Assembly: GCA_963920575.1 (NCBI GenBank)
Contig: OY986972.1
Location: 885,501 to 949,500 of the forward strand
Reading direction: 5' to 3'
DNA length: 64,000 nt
Origin: Narthecium ossifragum
Lineage: Eukaryota > Streptophyta > Magnoliopsida > Dioscoreales > Nartheciaceae
Part shown: in pieces, positions 17,741 to 28,630 of the stretch
Numbering within the stretch: position 1 is the first letter of the stretch
Layout: the number at the start of each line of letters is the position of its first letter
Translations under genes and position numbers: made by a program
The notes under the pieces: model-generated
What the model was told of the DNA's origin: nothing
Database searches by the model: none
The model's input: the letters and a program-made list of their open reading frames with translations, nothing else

Positions 17741-18478
17741 TTTCTCGGACTATGGAATTCTCTCCAACATCAGAGCTGATCACCTTCAGGCGCTCCCCGT
17801 CGTCGTCCTCCAACTAATCATTCTAGCAGTCTTCATCGTCTCTTCCCTCGTAGCAATCGCCACCATCGACTTCACACCGCCGTGACCTACTCTGGGGACC
17901 AACTCTCCCTAAAGGATATTCTCACTAGGATTAGAGCCTCGTCCGCGAGAACAATCTTCACAGTGTTCTACATAGCCTTCACGAAAAAGGGCAGTTTCTT
18001 CGCTCTTCTTAGATTTGGTCCAAGGTTTTGAGCTCATCGCCGGCGACTCGCTGGTTTGAAGACATTGGCCCTCATCTGTTCCTTGGCCTCGGTGTTTCCG
18101 GTGGCTGAGGCAGCTGGCTGTCTCTGGTGCGCGGCCAAGGGGAGGCAACTCGATCAGCAGAGGGAAATGGGTGCAAGGGCTTTCAATCACCGTTCTTACG
18201 ATGGCCATCGCAATTGGATTGGAACGCTTTCGATAGTCTCATGCCTGTCTATGCTGAAGGCTCTCCGGTGGTAGTTCGATTGGCGGCGCTGATCCTCTAC
18301 TTTGGTGTCAGTGCCGCGTTGACTGTGTTCAGCTGGGCAGCCAGCACTGTGTTCTACTATGAGTGTAAGAAGAGACATGGAGAAGAACTGAAGAAGAGAT
18401 CAGCATATGGTCTGCCTTCGGCTGATGCTGATCATGTTGATCCAGCTACATATTTGCTACGGGAATCTTGGCCTTGAT
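17741..18478 (+). pseudogene. Pseudogene of the tandem multi-pass membrane protein
   Basis: The DNA aligns by eye with the three intact paralogues from the GYG.LSN block through the C-terminus (..GLPSADADHVDPATY). The N-terminal third is missing. The reading frame is broken around 17875 (deletion in the FTAVTYSG block) and again near 17985-18130, where about 200 bases corresponding to the third and fourth membrane segments are lost or scrambled. The last 350 bases are again close to the paralogues (ALTVFSWAASTVFYYECKKRHGEE). It is the leftmost unit of the array and its 5' side abuts unrelated sequence next to the truncated LINE. Confidence 0.85.
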
Positions 18479-18589
18479 CTTGGCTCTGAATTCTCTTCTG
18501 CCTTCCAGTTTACAAATTTTCTTTCGTGTGTTCCTATCGGTTTGTTCATCATATTATAAAGAATTTGGGTTTATTTTTGCAGATTTTTC

Positions 18590-19005
18590 TGGTGAACTTT
18601 TGCTCATTAGAAGTGAGAGCATTTGAGCAGGCTATTTCCATCGATCTAATTCAAGCACATAATTTGATGAATCTTGCTTCCACCATGTGCTCTTTTCTCG
18701 TAGCAAAGGCATTCATAATAAAGGAGTTGACAAGGACTTGGATACGCCTGATTCAAGGTGAGTACTTAATTAAAGCAGATAGCCAACATCATTTCATGCA
18801 TACCTCCTTCAAACATAGCTTCTGCACAATTCTATCAAAATTCATAAGACTCTATGTGATAACCTGATAACCAAGATTTCAAGGACTACTCCCAGAAAAG
18901 AGAATAGAAGGAATTTCCATAGAAAAACATATTTTATCAGGAATAAATCAGTATATAACTACATAAATGGCAGTTTACTACTTTTGTAACTTCACAAACA
19001 GTTGA
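18590..19005 (-). pseudogene. Relic of the GluTRBP-like gene 3' region behind the pseudogene
   Basis: The + strand matches 37152-37200 (GCTCATTAGAAGTGAGAGCA) and then jumps to sequence like 38055-38480 (TCTTTTCTCRTARCAAAG, GAGTTGACAAG, CTTCTGCACAATTCTA, ACTTCACAAA). These are the last-exon flank and intron sequences of the minus-strand gene at 40062-37450. About 850 bases covering exons 4 and 5 are deleted, so nothing here is coding. It shows that the duplicated unit once included the neighbouring convergent gene. Confidence 0.75.
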
Positions 19006-19007
19006 CC

Positions 19008-19683
19008 ATTGCTTTGCCGGCAATGCTCTAGCGGGCTGGGAGGTGAGTCACAATGGTGGACCTCCTCTGATCCGAGAGGAACGCACTGCAATGGGCCGAG
19101 CAATATAGCCCACGTGATGACGTTACCACATCCAACCGTACTCTCCTAGTGGGTTTAGACCCACTAACACACCAATCCTGCAGGCTATAGGCCAACAGCA
19201 ACAACTAAATCAAACAACATTAACATACCAATTAAGACTACACACTTGCTTCATAGATGGACAATACACTGATTACTGAATATTAAAATCTGCATTCTAA
19301 TCACAACTGACATAATGTTTTCAATCAACCCATTCATGTAATAATGTTCCCAAAAACATAATTAGGGGCTAATCAGCCCATTCTAATTCACAAACTATCA
19401 AATCGTTAGCACTATTTAACAGGGATTAATGTGAATCAACCCCGCAAAAATTAGGGAGGATCCACCTTCTCCTTGTGCTTTTTTGTGTTTTTTTTTTGAA
19501 CGGTAATGGACCACAGTTCACCTCACAGGCAAAAAGAATACAAGAAAAAGACCTCGAATAGATAAGACTTGGGGAAGTCAAGACTCTAGAGTCAAGAAGC
19601 CGCTCCTATATATATGCGGATAGCGTGATATCCCCTTGCTTTTGTAAGCATAGTGAGAGAGAGAGAGAGAGAGAGAGAGCGCC
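19008..19683 (+). promoter_or_regulatory. Promoter of membrane-protein copy A
   Basis: The segment is homologous to the regions upstream of copies B and C, sharing GGTGAGTCACAATGGT and a CAATATAG...CCCACGTGA block. It holds a G-box at 19111-19116, a TATA box at 19607-19615 and a (GA)n tract directly before the ATG. The parallel layout in all three copies supports real promoter function. Confidence 0.6.
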
Positions 19684-20679
19684 ATGGCTAACCTTGGCCA
19701 ACCTCTGAGCACATGGCAAGTCCTTAAAGCAGCCGTGAAGACACCCACAAAGAACTGGGCCGTCCTCCGACACCTCCTCCTCGCCTCCTTTCTCGACTCC
19801 TTGGTATTCTTCATCTACTATCAGTTCGAACCACCCATAGCCAACACCAGCGTCGACGAGGCCCTCCTCGCCCCGGGTCACACCCTGCAGCCGATCACCC
19901 TCGAGGGCGACGGAATTCTCTCCAAGATCAGAGCTGGCCACCTTCAGGTTCTCCCCTCCGTCGCCGACGCACTAGTCGTTCAGGTAGTACCATTCATCCT
20001 CTCTTCCTTCGTGACCATCGCCGTCATCGACTTCACCGCCGTGACATACTCCGGCGAGCAGCAACTCTCCCTAAAGGGTCTTCTCACTAGGATCAGAACC
20101 TCGTCTGCGGGGCCAATCGTCACGCTGTTCTACATAGAAGTCGTGGGTATGATCGTTTCGTTAATGTTCTCAACATTGGCCGACTTCCTTAATCTCGTCG
20201 ACGGCGACCCGCTGGTTTTGAGGACTTTGGTTGTTCTACTAGAAATCCTGGAAACTATTGCGTTTCTCTACTTGTTCACCATCTGGGACTTGGCCACGGT
20301 GGTTCCGGTGGTTGACGCGGCTTGCTATGGCCGGCGGGCGATTGGCAAGGCGAAGCGCCTCATCAGAGGGAAATGGTTGCAGGGGCTTTCGATCACTTGC
20401 CTTATAATGGCCGTGGACACTGTATTGGACGCCGCTAGACGTAGTGTTGTGTATGCTAGTGTCGAAGGCCTTCCGATGGTGGCTCTATTGGTGGCTCTGC
20501 CCTTCTACTTTGGTGCCGGTGCTGCGCTGACTGTGTTCAACTGGGCAGCCATGGCTGTGTTCTACTATGAGTGTGAGAAGAGAAACAAAGAAGAAGAGAT
20601 CAGCACAGATGATGTTAAGTCTGCATACGTGGGTCTGCCTTCAGCTCCTGCTCATGTTGATCCAGCTCCATATAAATGA
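19684..20679 (+). CDS. Plant-specific multi-pass membrane protein, copy A
   Basis: Single exon of 331 residues starting GCCATGG. It opens LGQPLSTWQVLKAAVKTPTKNW, a conserved cytosolic start in a plant family I know only as uncharacterised (the PTHR33133 type). About six hydrophobic segments follow, near residues 28-45, 97-118, 143-165, 178-205, 235-255 and 262-295. Between the fourth and fifth are the signature WDLATVVPVVDAACYGRRAIGKAKRLIRGK and a basic loop. The tail is acidic and ends VDPAPYK. No enzymatic motif is visible and the function is unknown. It is intact, co-oriented with copies B and C, and the most diverged of the three. The C-terminal ending differs from the AAYP of B and C. 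Confidence 0.85.
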   Translation: MANLGQPLSTWQVLKAAVKTPTKNWAVLRHLLLASFLDSLVFFIYYQFEPPIANTSVDEALLAPGHTLQPITLEGDGILSKIRAGHLQVLPSVADALVVQVVPFILSSFVTIAVIDFTAVTYSGEQQLSLKGLLTRIRTSSAGPIVTLFYIEVVGMIVSLMFSTLADFLNLVDGDPLVLRTLVVLLEILETIAFLYLFTIWDLATVVPVVDAACYGRRAIGKAKRLIRGKWLQGLSITCLIMAVDTVLDAARRSVVYASVEGLPMVALLVALPFYFGAGAALTVFNWAAMAVFYYECEKRNKEEEISTDDVKSAYVGLPSAPAHVDPAPYK

Positions 20680-21192
20680 TCGTGGCTTGGCTCCGAGTTC
20701 TCTGTTTAATTTCCAATATTGTTTACAGAAGCTGTGTTGTTGTCAGTTTGTTCACTCGTAGTTCTCCCATCAGCTTAAGTTGTACAAATTTTTGTGTGTG
20801 TTTGTAATCGGTTTGTTTGTTAATTAGATCATAGTTCCGGATTAAATTCACCTCTCCCATCTTAAGATTTTTCTCAAGTGCATAAAGTAAACAATGACAC
20901 AAACTTGTTTACAGAAGAAAGATTAGCCGAAACTTGAATTTCTTTTTAAAGTAAAGAATTACATAAGAAATAGTGAGCATTTCTGGCTTGATGCTATTGG
21001 TTGTTGCCCGGTCAATGCTTTGCTTAGTTGTCAAATTTGTAGTTGATGTTTACTCTTTTGTTGGTTTGTCGTTTAAGTGCGACGGTGAGTTTTTAGATAA
21101 GAAAAAAGATTTTTGTACGTGACTTTTCAGCCATGTAAATTACACGTTGATTACGTGACAATGTATTATTGACTTACGTGATGGAGACCAGT
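20680..21192. other. 3' flank of copy A
   Basis: Bases up to about 20930 match the 3' flanks of copies B and C (GTTCCGGATTAAATTCACCT). Beyond that the homology ends. No GluTRBP relic is recognised in this unit. Confidence 0.55.
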
Positions 21193-21197
21193 GGATG

Positions 21198-21703
21198 TGA
21201 TGCAGGACAAAACCCGGGCGACCCCGACCGTCGGATTGTCATAACTTTTGATCCGGGTGTCCGATCGGGGCGTGCGATCAGTCGAAACGACCGGCTCAAC
21301 GAGCCCGTCATTTATCATCGGAGATCTTCGATCTCACAATGACGGCTCGTCAAATTGCCAAATTCCTTTTCCTTTGGCCTGAAATATCAGTTTTAGTAAA
21401 AACTTTTCTTTTTTTGCAGTTTTATCGGTTTCTATTTTTGGAGACTTTTCCTATTTCGAGTAGGATTGCTTTTGTTTTGAATTCCGAGTTTAATACTCGG
21501 ATTAGGGGTTGAGTCCATGTTTTAGTTGCGTTGGTCTTTCCTTAAAACTATAAAAGGAGGCCTAGGGTTTGGTAAAAGGGGAGTTTTTGGTTGATGAATA
21601 AAAAATAGGTTTTTTGGTTTCTTTTTGATAGAAATCTGGTTATCTCTCCCATAAAGAGTTTGGTTGTCTCTCCCATCGAGAGATCCACGTTTAACCTGCG
21701 CCA
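21198..21703 (+). mobile_element. Solo LTR, copy 1 (506 bp) with 5-bp TSD GGATG
   Basis: The element begins TGATGCAGGAC and ends CCTGCGCCA. It is flanked on both sides by GGATG (21193-21197 and 21704-21708), the 5-bp duplication expected for retroviral-type integrase. Inside are a TATA box (TATAAAA at 21549) and an AATAAAA signal near 21597, so transcription would run on the + strand. No internal gag-pol or second LTR is present. It therefore arose by LTR-LTR recombination. A related copy lies at 28134-34844. Confidence 0.85.
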
Positions 21704-21709
21704 GGATGT

Positions 21710-22181
21710 GAGTAGATTTGGAACATTGAAAGTGGCGATATACGATGCTGATGCACATGCTTACGTAGTACCCCCAATCACTTCTCTTTAAACAAATGGT
21801 ATTATAATTATAATAATAAGATTGCTTCCAGCGTATATCATATTTCACCGGATTACCAGTCTTCTGATTTAAATATAAAAAATAAAAATCAGGGTTAATA
21901 TCATAATTCACTCAAGAAACATGCTAAAATTTTATCTCTTTATTTTGTTGGTGGATGTTCACCTTTTCTCGGTAACTTCCATACTTTTTTTCCCCGAGTT
22001 AGCGTGTATAACTCATTCATCCAACTTTCTTCCACCTGCCTGCATCATCATCGTTTTATTAGTTAGAGGGTAGTTTTATTAGTGGGAGTGGTTGTAACTT
22101 ATAATAAAGAGTAGGCTTAGCTAGAATATGTCATCAACGTATCTCTCACAGTGAGGCTATAAAACTCCAATTTATGGATTA
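21710..22181. other. AT-rich spacer, nothing recognised
   Basis: No gene, RNA or defined repeat seen between the solo LTR and the MITE. Confidence 0.4.
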
Positions 22182-22765
22182 GGGCGTGTTTGGTTGTTGA
22201 GAAATGAGCTAAAATGAAGTGACTTTTTGGGAAGTGACTTCACTAGAGTGACTTTATATGGAGTGACTTTTTGAAATTTTTTGAGTTCTGGTGTTTAGTT
22301 GGTGCTTGAAGTGGAGATATAGTCACACCCAACTGTGGGCAATTTCAGGGATTTTTAATAATTTAATATTTTATTTTAATAATTTTAATAATTAAAATAT
22401 TAAAAACAATATTTTAATATTAAATTAATAATATTTTAGTAATCTTAATAATTAAAATAATACTATTTTGGATGATGTGGATCAATCACTAGGTGACATG
22501 TGGGACCCAATTATATTAATATTTTATTACAGTACGATATTATTAATATTATTTGTCACTTCTTGGCGAGTCACTTCAATGATTTCGGGTCAAAATCGTC
22601 CGAAGTCAAATCTGAAAGTGTAAGTTAAATTTGTCTTAGGAGTGAAGTGGCTTGAAGTGACTTCAATTTCACTTCAACACCACCAAACAACCGAAGTGGT
22701 TGAAGTCACTCCAAAATAAATGACTCCAGCTCCACTTCAAGCCAACCAAACAGGCAAACACGTCC
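22182..22765. mobile_element. PIF/Harbinger-like MITE (584 bp) with TTA TSD
   Basis: The left end GGGCGTGTTTG and the right end CAAACACGTCC are inverted with one mismatch, and TTA flanks both sides (22079-side at 22179-22181 and 22766-22768). The interior has repeated GAAGTGACTT and its complement, so it can fold, and it has no coding capacity. TTA duplication with a GGG...GTTTGG terminus is typical of Tourist-type elements. Confidence 0.75.
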
Positions 22766-22769
22766 TTAG

Positions 22770-24060
22770 GTGAGGATGGTGATGCCAGACCAACCCACCA
22801 TAGCTTTAACCTTTTGCGTGTGAGTTGGCGAATTAGGGGAGAGCGATATGGGGAAGGTGCTCGAAGTTATAATACATTCATGTTGTTCATTAACTTAATA
22901 GGGGTTGTTTGGCCTCACCTGAATGAATCGGTGAAATGAGCTGAGCGTGTCTTTTTTTTCTCAATCTGACAACATGTTGTTTTGGCTCCAGCCTAATTTC
23001 AAAATGCATTCCGTGACTTAAGAAATGAATCACAACGACCGCTCAAATCGATCGGACTCTGTCATCCCATCAGCTTCAGTGGATTGGATTCCGGGATAGC
23101 AGCCAAACCAAGCCAAGCCAAGCACACTTTATAAAGGTCCCAATTATGCATCTTAAACGGACTAGCCGAACGGGTTTGCCCGTATTGAACCCGGTCCATT
23201 GCCATCATTAAAGCATTCATTCTATAGAGCTCATCACGAATTGTTAGAAAATACAAATTTACCGTATATAGTGTTTCGCGACAAAGGATTAACGAGGATT
23301 TTTATTGAGAAATTAAGTGAGACTGAAAATACCTCCAACGGATTAAATTGCAAAAGAATCGAATGGTTTGTTGGATACATGTGATCTTGAAAGAAATTTA
23401 AAAATGACAGTTTTGCATATACACCCCTATAAAACTCAAAAGAATGATCTATGTTCATGTGATCTTAGCTATAAAACTCAAAAGAAGTTTTGCATATACA
23501 CCCCTATATTTAAATCTCTTAATTGATATATCTCATCATCTGAGTCATAAAATTATACACACGTGACATATACGTAGCATAAAATTGTAACTAAATTATA
23601 ATAAAAAAAGATAGTGGGCTAATGTGACGTAAGTTATTATAGAGATAGTGGGGACGGGCAGTTAGCTGTACCAGGTGACACGAGCCCATCACCTAGTATA
23701 TATATAATATATATATATCCTCCAACTAGTTTGTGCCAAATTTCTTTATTGATAACAACTGTTTAGTATTCTAAATTCTAGAATACTCAAACAGTTGCTA
23801 TCATAAACCAAAAAATCTGGCTGAGCTATATATTCAAACAACATGTACATAAGAAAACAATGTCTCAAACAGTATATATGATAATCCTGACTTCGTCGTA
23901 ACATTTGTGATGTTGTAAGCATTCTGAGCTTATCAACAACAATTAAAAGAAAAACAAAATATATAAAAAGAATCTAGATAGCGTGTGTTTCCTTTCAAAA
24001 TTAAGGTTTTTTTTTTTATAAGCTGAGTCACAAGGCTAGCATTACAATCAACCAAAAGAA
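22770..24060. other. Intergenic, repeat-rich spacer
   Basis: No gene is recognised. A short direct repeat (AAAACTCAAAAGAA, about 23433 and 23472) is present. A T-run near 24007 followed by AAGCTGAGTCACAAGGCTAG looks like a LINE-type 3' end in minus orientation, with no coding part. Confidence 0.4.
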
Positions 24061-24430
24061 ACAATCTTTGCCGCTGAAAGCGGCCGCCTAATCGACGTCC
24101 GGGGACAATGCCGTCGCCACCTGCTCGAAGGTAGATCGCATCACCCCACCCCGAGTGGGTTCGCCAAGAAATCGTGTCTTAACCCGCCATGGCTTTGCCA
24201 CCAATCCTCTTGCGGGCTGGGAATCACCTTGCTTGGAAGAAGTCATGGGCCAGGTGAGTCACAATGGTGCACCTCCTTTGATGGGAGAGGGACGAACTGC
24301 GATGGGCCGAGCAATATAGTAACCGAGGAAGCCCACGTGAGATCAGAGAGGAGTGAGATGGACCACTTCACATGCAATCGTACTGTCCGGTTGGGTTTAG
24401 ACCCGCTAAACTAATACACCAACCTTGCAG
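24061..24430 (+). promoter_or_regulatory. Distal promoter block of copy B
   Basis: This matches the block upstream of copy C at 35193-35455 (CAATCTTTGCCGCTGAAAGC, CAGGTGAGTCACAATGGTGC, GTAACCGAGGAAGCCCACGT) and more loosely that of copy A. It includes the conserved G-box at 24334-24339. A TIR element separates it from the rest of the promoter. Confidence 0.6.
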
Positions 24431-24439
24431 GCTATTTAT

Positions 24440-25193
24440 AGTTAAGGGTGGTAATTCGGATCACGGATCGGATCGAGACAAAGTATCTTGACCCATATGT
24501 CCAACCCGAACCCGATCCGTGTAATCAATGAATCAGGTTTATAAACCCAAACCTAACCCATTTATAAACGGGTCACCTGACCTGACCCGACCTGTCTAAC
24601 CCGTTTATTAAATGGGTCGAGTCGGATAGCGTTGGGTTTGGGTTGGGTTGACCTGTTTAATAACAATCAAGCACCTATAAATTAAATCAAATAATGATAG
24701 CTTGACAAAAAAACAGTAAAATTACAACCTAAACCATAATAAGCTATAATAGTAAAAAAAAAAAAATTACATCCAAACCATAAGCAAAACCATGATGTGA
24801 TGCAACGAGATCACATCAGACAATTAGTAAGCAATAAAATTACAACTTGTTTCAATAACATCTGAACCATCCAGCTTAAATAATAAAATTATTACTCATT
24901 TTAATTCTCCTTGATGAGACGAGATCACATCCAAATTATCATCAAAACAAATCCATATCAGTCCAAACCACTTGATATATAAAATAATGGAGCACATGCA
25001 ATGAATTGATGCATGCCTAAGTGACATTAAACGGGTAAACGGGTTGACCCGCAGACCCAACCTATTTATTTATGGGTCTTAAACGGGTCGACCTGTTTAT
25101 AACCCGAACCTGATAACACTAAACCCAAACCAGCTACTTTCGGGTTGGGTCGGGTCGGATTCACAGGTCATGACCCGAATTGCCACCTCTAGC
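24440..25193. mobile_element. Non-autonomous TIR element rich in GGGTCGGGT motifs, copy 1
   Basis: The ends are inverted: AAGGGTGGTAATTCGG at the left, CCGAATTGCCACCTCT at the right. Subterminal GACCCGTTTATTAAAYGGGTC-like palindromes repeat several times. There is no coding capacity. Copy C has the uninterrupted sequence GCAGGCTATAGGC at the equivalent point (about 35446), which shows this is an insertion specific to unit B. The termini resemble hAT-type elements, but an exact 8-bp duplication is not clear. Confidence 0.65.
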
Positions 25194-25261
25194 TATAGGC
25201 TTTTAGCAACAACATCTCAAACAACATCAACATACCAAAGTCACCACGATAGCCCTACAGC

Positions 25262-25680
25262 ATCAAATCCATGGCAGTATTTTACAGAGATTAATGTGAA
25301 TCAACCCGCAAAATTAAGGAGGATCCACCTTCTTCATGCGCATTTTTGTTATTTTGAATGGTAATGGACTGCATCACTTTCACACCTAATTGGAAAACAA
25401 ATAAAAAAAGACCTCAAAATTCAACAAAATAATAAGACTTGGGGGGGTTCAACAGATCCCCTTTCTTCGAGACAACCAAATCCCTAGCAGTATTTTACAG
25501 AGATTAATGTGAATCAACCCCGCGAAATTAGGGAGGATCCATCTTCTTCATATGCATTTTTGTTATTTTGAATGGTAATGGACTGCATTACTTTCACACC
25601 TAATAGGAAAACAAATAAAAAAAGACCTCAAAATTCAACAAAATAAAAAGACTTGACGCCCTTTCTTCGAGACAACCAAA
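25262..25680 (+). repeat. 213-bp tandem duplication in copy B proximal promoter
   Basis: The segment starting GCAGTATTTTACAGAGATTA at 25274 is repeated from 25487, and both copies continue through GACCTCAAAATTCAACAAAA. Copies A and C have this segment once. The TATA box of copy B (25682-25688) lies just after the second copy. Confidence 0.85.
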
Positions 25681-25747
25681 CTATATATCGGGATATCCCC
25701 TTGCTTGTAAGCATAATCACAGACCGGAGAGAGAGAGAGTGAAAGCC

Positions 25748-26713
25748 ATGGCTGACCATGGCCAACCTCTGAGCACCTGGCAAATCCTCAAAGCAGCCGG
25801 GAAGACACCCACAAAGAACTGGGCCGTCCTCCGACCCCTCCTCCTCGCCTCCTTCCTCTACTCCTTCATCTCCTTCCTCTACTTCAACATCGGCTTCGAC
25901 GCCCTCCTCACCGCTCGTCACCCCCGGCCGATCACCCTCAAGGGCTACGGAACTCTCTCCAACGTTGGCCACCTTCAGCTGCTGCCCTTCATCATCGACC
26001 CAGTCATTCAAGTAGTACCATTCATCGTCTCTTCCTTCGTGACCATCGCCATCATCGACTTCACCGCCGTGACCTACTCCGGCGAGCAGCAACTCTCCCT
26101 TAAGGGTCTTGTCACTAGGATCGGAACCTCGTACGCGGGGCCAATCGTCACGCTGTTCTACATAGAAGTCGTGGATATGATCGTTTCTTTTATGTTCTCT
26201 ATATTGGCCAAATTTCTTATTCTCATCGACGACGACGAGCTGGTTTTGATAATTTTGTTTGTTCTTCTAAAAATCCTGGAAAATATTGCGTATTTTTACT
26301 TGATCACCATCTGGGACTTGGCCACGGTGGTTCCGGTGGTTGACGCGGCTTGCTATGGCCGGCAGGCTGTCGGCAAGGCGAAGCGCCTCGTCAGAGGGAA
26401 ATGGGTGCAGGGGCTTTCGATCACTGTTCTTATGTGGGTCATAGGCACTGGATTGGACGCCGCTCTCGGTGGTGCTCTGTATGCTTGTGCCGAAGGCTCT
26501 CTGGTGCAGGTTCTGGTGTTTCTATTGGTGGCGCTGCCCCTCTACTGCGGTATGAGTGCGGCGTTGACTGTGTTCTGCTGGGCAGCCAAGACTGTGTTCT
26601 ACTATGAGTGTGAGGAGAGACATGGAGAAGAGATCAGTACAGATGATGCTACGTCTGCATACGTGGGTCTGCCTTCAGGTGATGCTCGTGCTGATCCAGC
26701 AGCCTATCCATGA
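25748..26713 (+). CDS. Plant-specific multi-pass membrane protein, copy B
   Basis: Single exon of 321 residues. The ATG at 25748 is in the same GCCATGGCTGAC context as copy C; the frame upstream lacks an earlier ATG. Layout is as in copy A: LGQPLSTWQ-type start (here HGQPLSTWQILKAAGKTPTKNW), about six membrane segments, WDLATVVPVVDAACYGRQAVGKAKRLVRGK, and ending DPAAYP. The N-terminal extracytosolic loop is about eight residues shorter than in copy C, and the third membrane segment has several substitutions (MFSILAKFLILIDDDELVLIIL). No stop or frameshift is seen. It lies in the unit most heavily hit by transposons. Confidence 0.85.
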   Translation: MADHGQPLSTWQILKAAGKTPTKNWAVLRPLLLASFLYSFISFLYFNIGFDALLTARHPRPITLKGYGTLSNVGHLQLLPFIIDPVIQVVPFIVSSFVTIAIIDFTAVTYSGEQQLSLKGLVTRIGTSYAGPIVTLFYIEVVDMIVSFMFSILAKFLILIDDDELVLIILFVLLKILENIAYFYLITIWDLATVVPVVDAACYGRQAVGKAKRLVRGKWVQGLSITVLMWVIGTGLDAALGGALYACAEGSLVQVLVFLLVALPLYCGMSAALTVFCWAAKTVFYYECEERHGEEISTDDATSAYVGLPSGDARADPAAYP

Positions 26714-27040
26714 TCTTGGCTCCGAGCTCTCTGCCTTCCAGCATTTGTCTACAGAAGCTGTGTGGTTATCAGTTTGTTTGATCATAGTTCCTGATTAAAT
26801 TCACCCTCTCCCATCATCTTAGTTGTTAAGGGCCAAAACTTGATCTTGGATCTGAGTTCCCCCGCCTTTCAGCATTGTTTTCAGAAACTAGTTCAATAAA
26901 TTTTCGTGTGTTGTAATCGGTTTGTTTGTTAGATTATAGTTCCGGATTAAATTCACCTCTCCCATTTTAAGCTTTTTCGTAAGTGCATAAGGTAAACAAT
27001 GAACCAAACTTTTTCAACGGATTGCCATTCCACGTGGCTA
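26714..27040. other. 3' flank of copy B
   Basis: Homologous to the 3' flanks of copies A and C, including the internal repeat GACTTGATCTTGGCTCTGAG-like text shared with C. No gene. Confidence 0.5.
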
Positions 27041-27047
27041 GGGATTG

Positions 27048-28015
27048 CAATTCGGATTCACGGGTCGGGTTTGGGGTGGGTCAAGCATCAATATCTCGAC
27101 TCAAAGGTCAAATCCGAAATCGACCCGTTTAATAAACATGTTAGACTTGTTAATCCAAATCCGACCTTATATTAAACGGGTCAACCCGACCCGACCCGTC
27201 TCACCCGTTTATTAAACAGGTCATGTTGGTGGGTCGGGTCAACCCGTTTAATTGAGAGCACATGATTCTCTCTTTTCATCTTTAGAATATATGTGATTAT
27301 GTTAATCCTAACCTTGTTTTGATGATGTCAATATCTGCATGACGATAAAACAATGATTTGATGTTTATATCTCTCAACTTAAATCACTCATATCTTAATT
27401 TTTAAAAGTTATTGTACTGACGGTCGATGTCAGTTATTGTACTGAGGATCAATCGTGAGTTGGCATGATCGATGCTCCTGACTTAGCCAAGTTGGAGCTG
27501 AGCTGACGGTCGAATCAAGCATCGACCCTGAAGTGACTTTCTTTTGACAAAGATGTACGGTCGATGCTACGATTGATGCATGGATTGACCGTGAGTGAAG
27601 ATTGAAGGTCAATCGAAATATCGACCTTGAATGCATCATTTCCTCACAGAGACTGACGATTGATGTAACGGTGGATGCGTGGATCGACCATGAAGTTTGA
27701 AAGCTGCATTTTGATCTAAACGGCTGAAGCGACAGTCGATGTATGGATCGACCGCCAGCATACGCAGAGTCACAGACTCAAAAATACCTGAAAAGCTTAA
27801 AAAATTAATGAGCTTAGACAAATCATGGGTTGATAATCAGGTCACGGGTGATTAACGAGTCACATGTCAGCTGGGTTATTGGCTCAACCCGCATCCGACC
27901 CGTATATTGATAGATAATAAATAGGTTGACCCGTTTACGACTTGAATCTGAATATAACAAACCCGAACCCACTAATTTTGGGTCAAGTCAGGTTGACAGG
28001 TTTGAACCGAATTGC
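27048..28015. mobile_element. Non-autonomous TIR element, copy 2 (same family)
   Basis: The left end GGGATTGCAATTCGG and right end CCGAATTGCCACCCC are inverted and resemble those of the 24440-25193 element. Subterminal GACCCGTTTAATAAAC motifs recur on both sides. The middle (27415-27760) has repeated CGGTCGATG/ATCGACCG segments, giving it an inverted, satellite-like core. Copy C lacks it (compare about 37045). Confidence 0.6.
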
Positions 28016-28630
28016 CACCCCTGTACATAACTCATACTCAGAATTATCACGCGATATGCCATGCATGTTTATCTTGGAATGAATATGAGATGCAGCTTTC
28101 TTCAGTTGCTATTAAAGCATCCGGGTACAATATTGATGCAGGACCAAGCCCATACCTGACCGAGTCCGATCCGGAGCAGCTCCCTAGGCGATCCGGACGT
28201 GTTCGGACTCCATGCGTCCGACTCAGATCTCCGTACGACCCCGACCGTCGGATGGGCATAACTTTCGACAACGACGTCCGATCGGGCCGTGCGACCAGTC
28301 GAAACGACCGACTCGACGAGCCCGTCATGATTCATCGGAGATCGAAGATCTCTCCATAACCTTGACCTCCGAATGTCCAGATTCCTTTTCATTTGGCTTA
28401 AAATCTCGTTTTAGTGAAAAACTTTCCTTTTTAGGCAATTTGCTCGGTCTTTCCTTTTTTTAGCAAATTTCCTATTTCTAGTCAGTTTTCTCCTATTTTA
28501 ATTCCGGGTTTAGTTACTTGGATTAGGTTAATTCATATCAGAGTCTATGTGTGAGTTGGTTTGGTCTCTCCTTATTTTTTTGAACAGATAAGCCATGAGG
28601 CTGGAGGGCAAAGCCCATTACAAACTCAAA

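Noticed and set aside
28012..28463. Overlapping open frames on both strands in the solo LTR
   Set aside because: CG-rich LTR sequence lacking stops; the boundaries and duplication explain it as an LTR.
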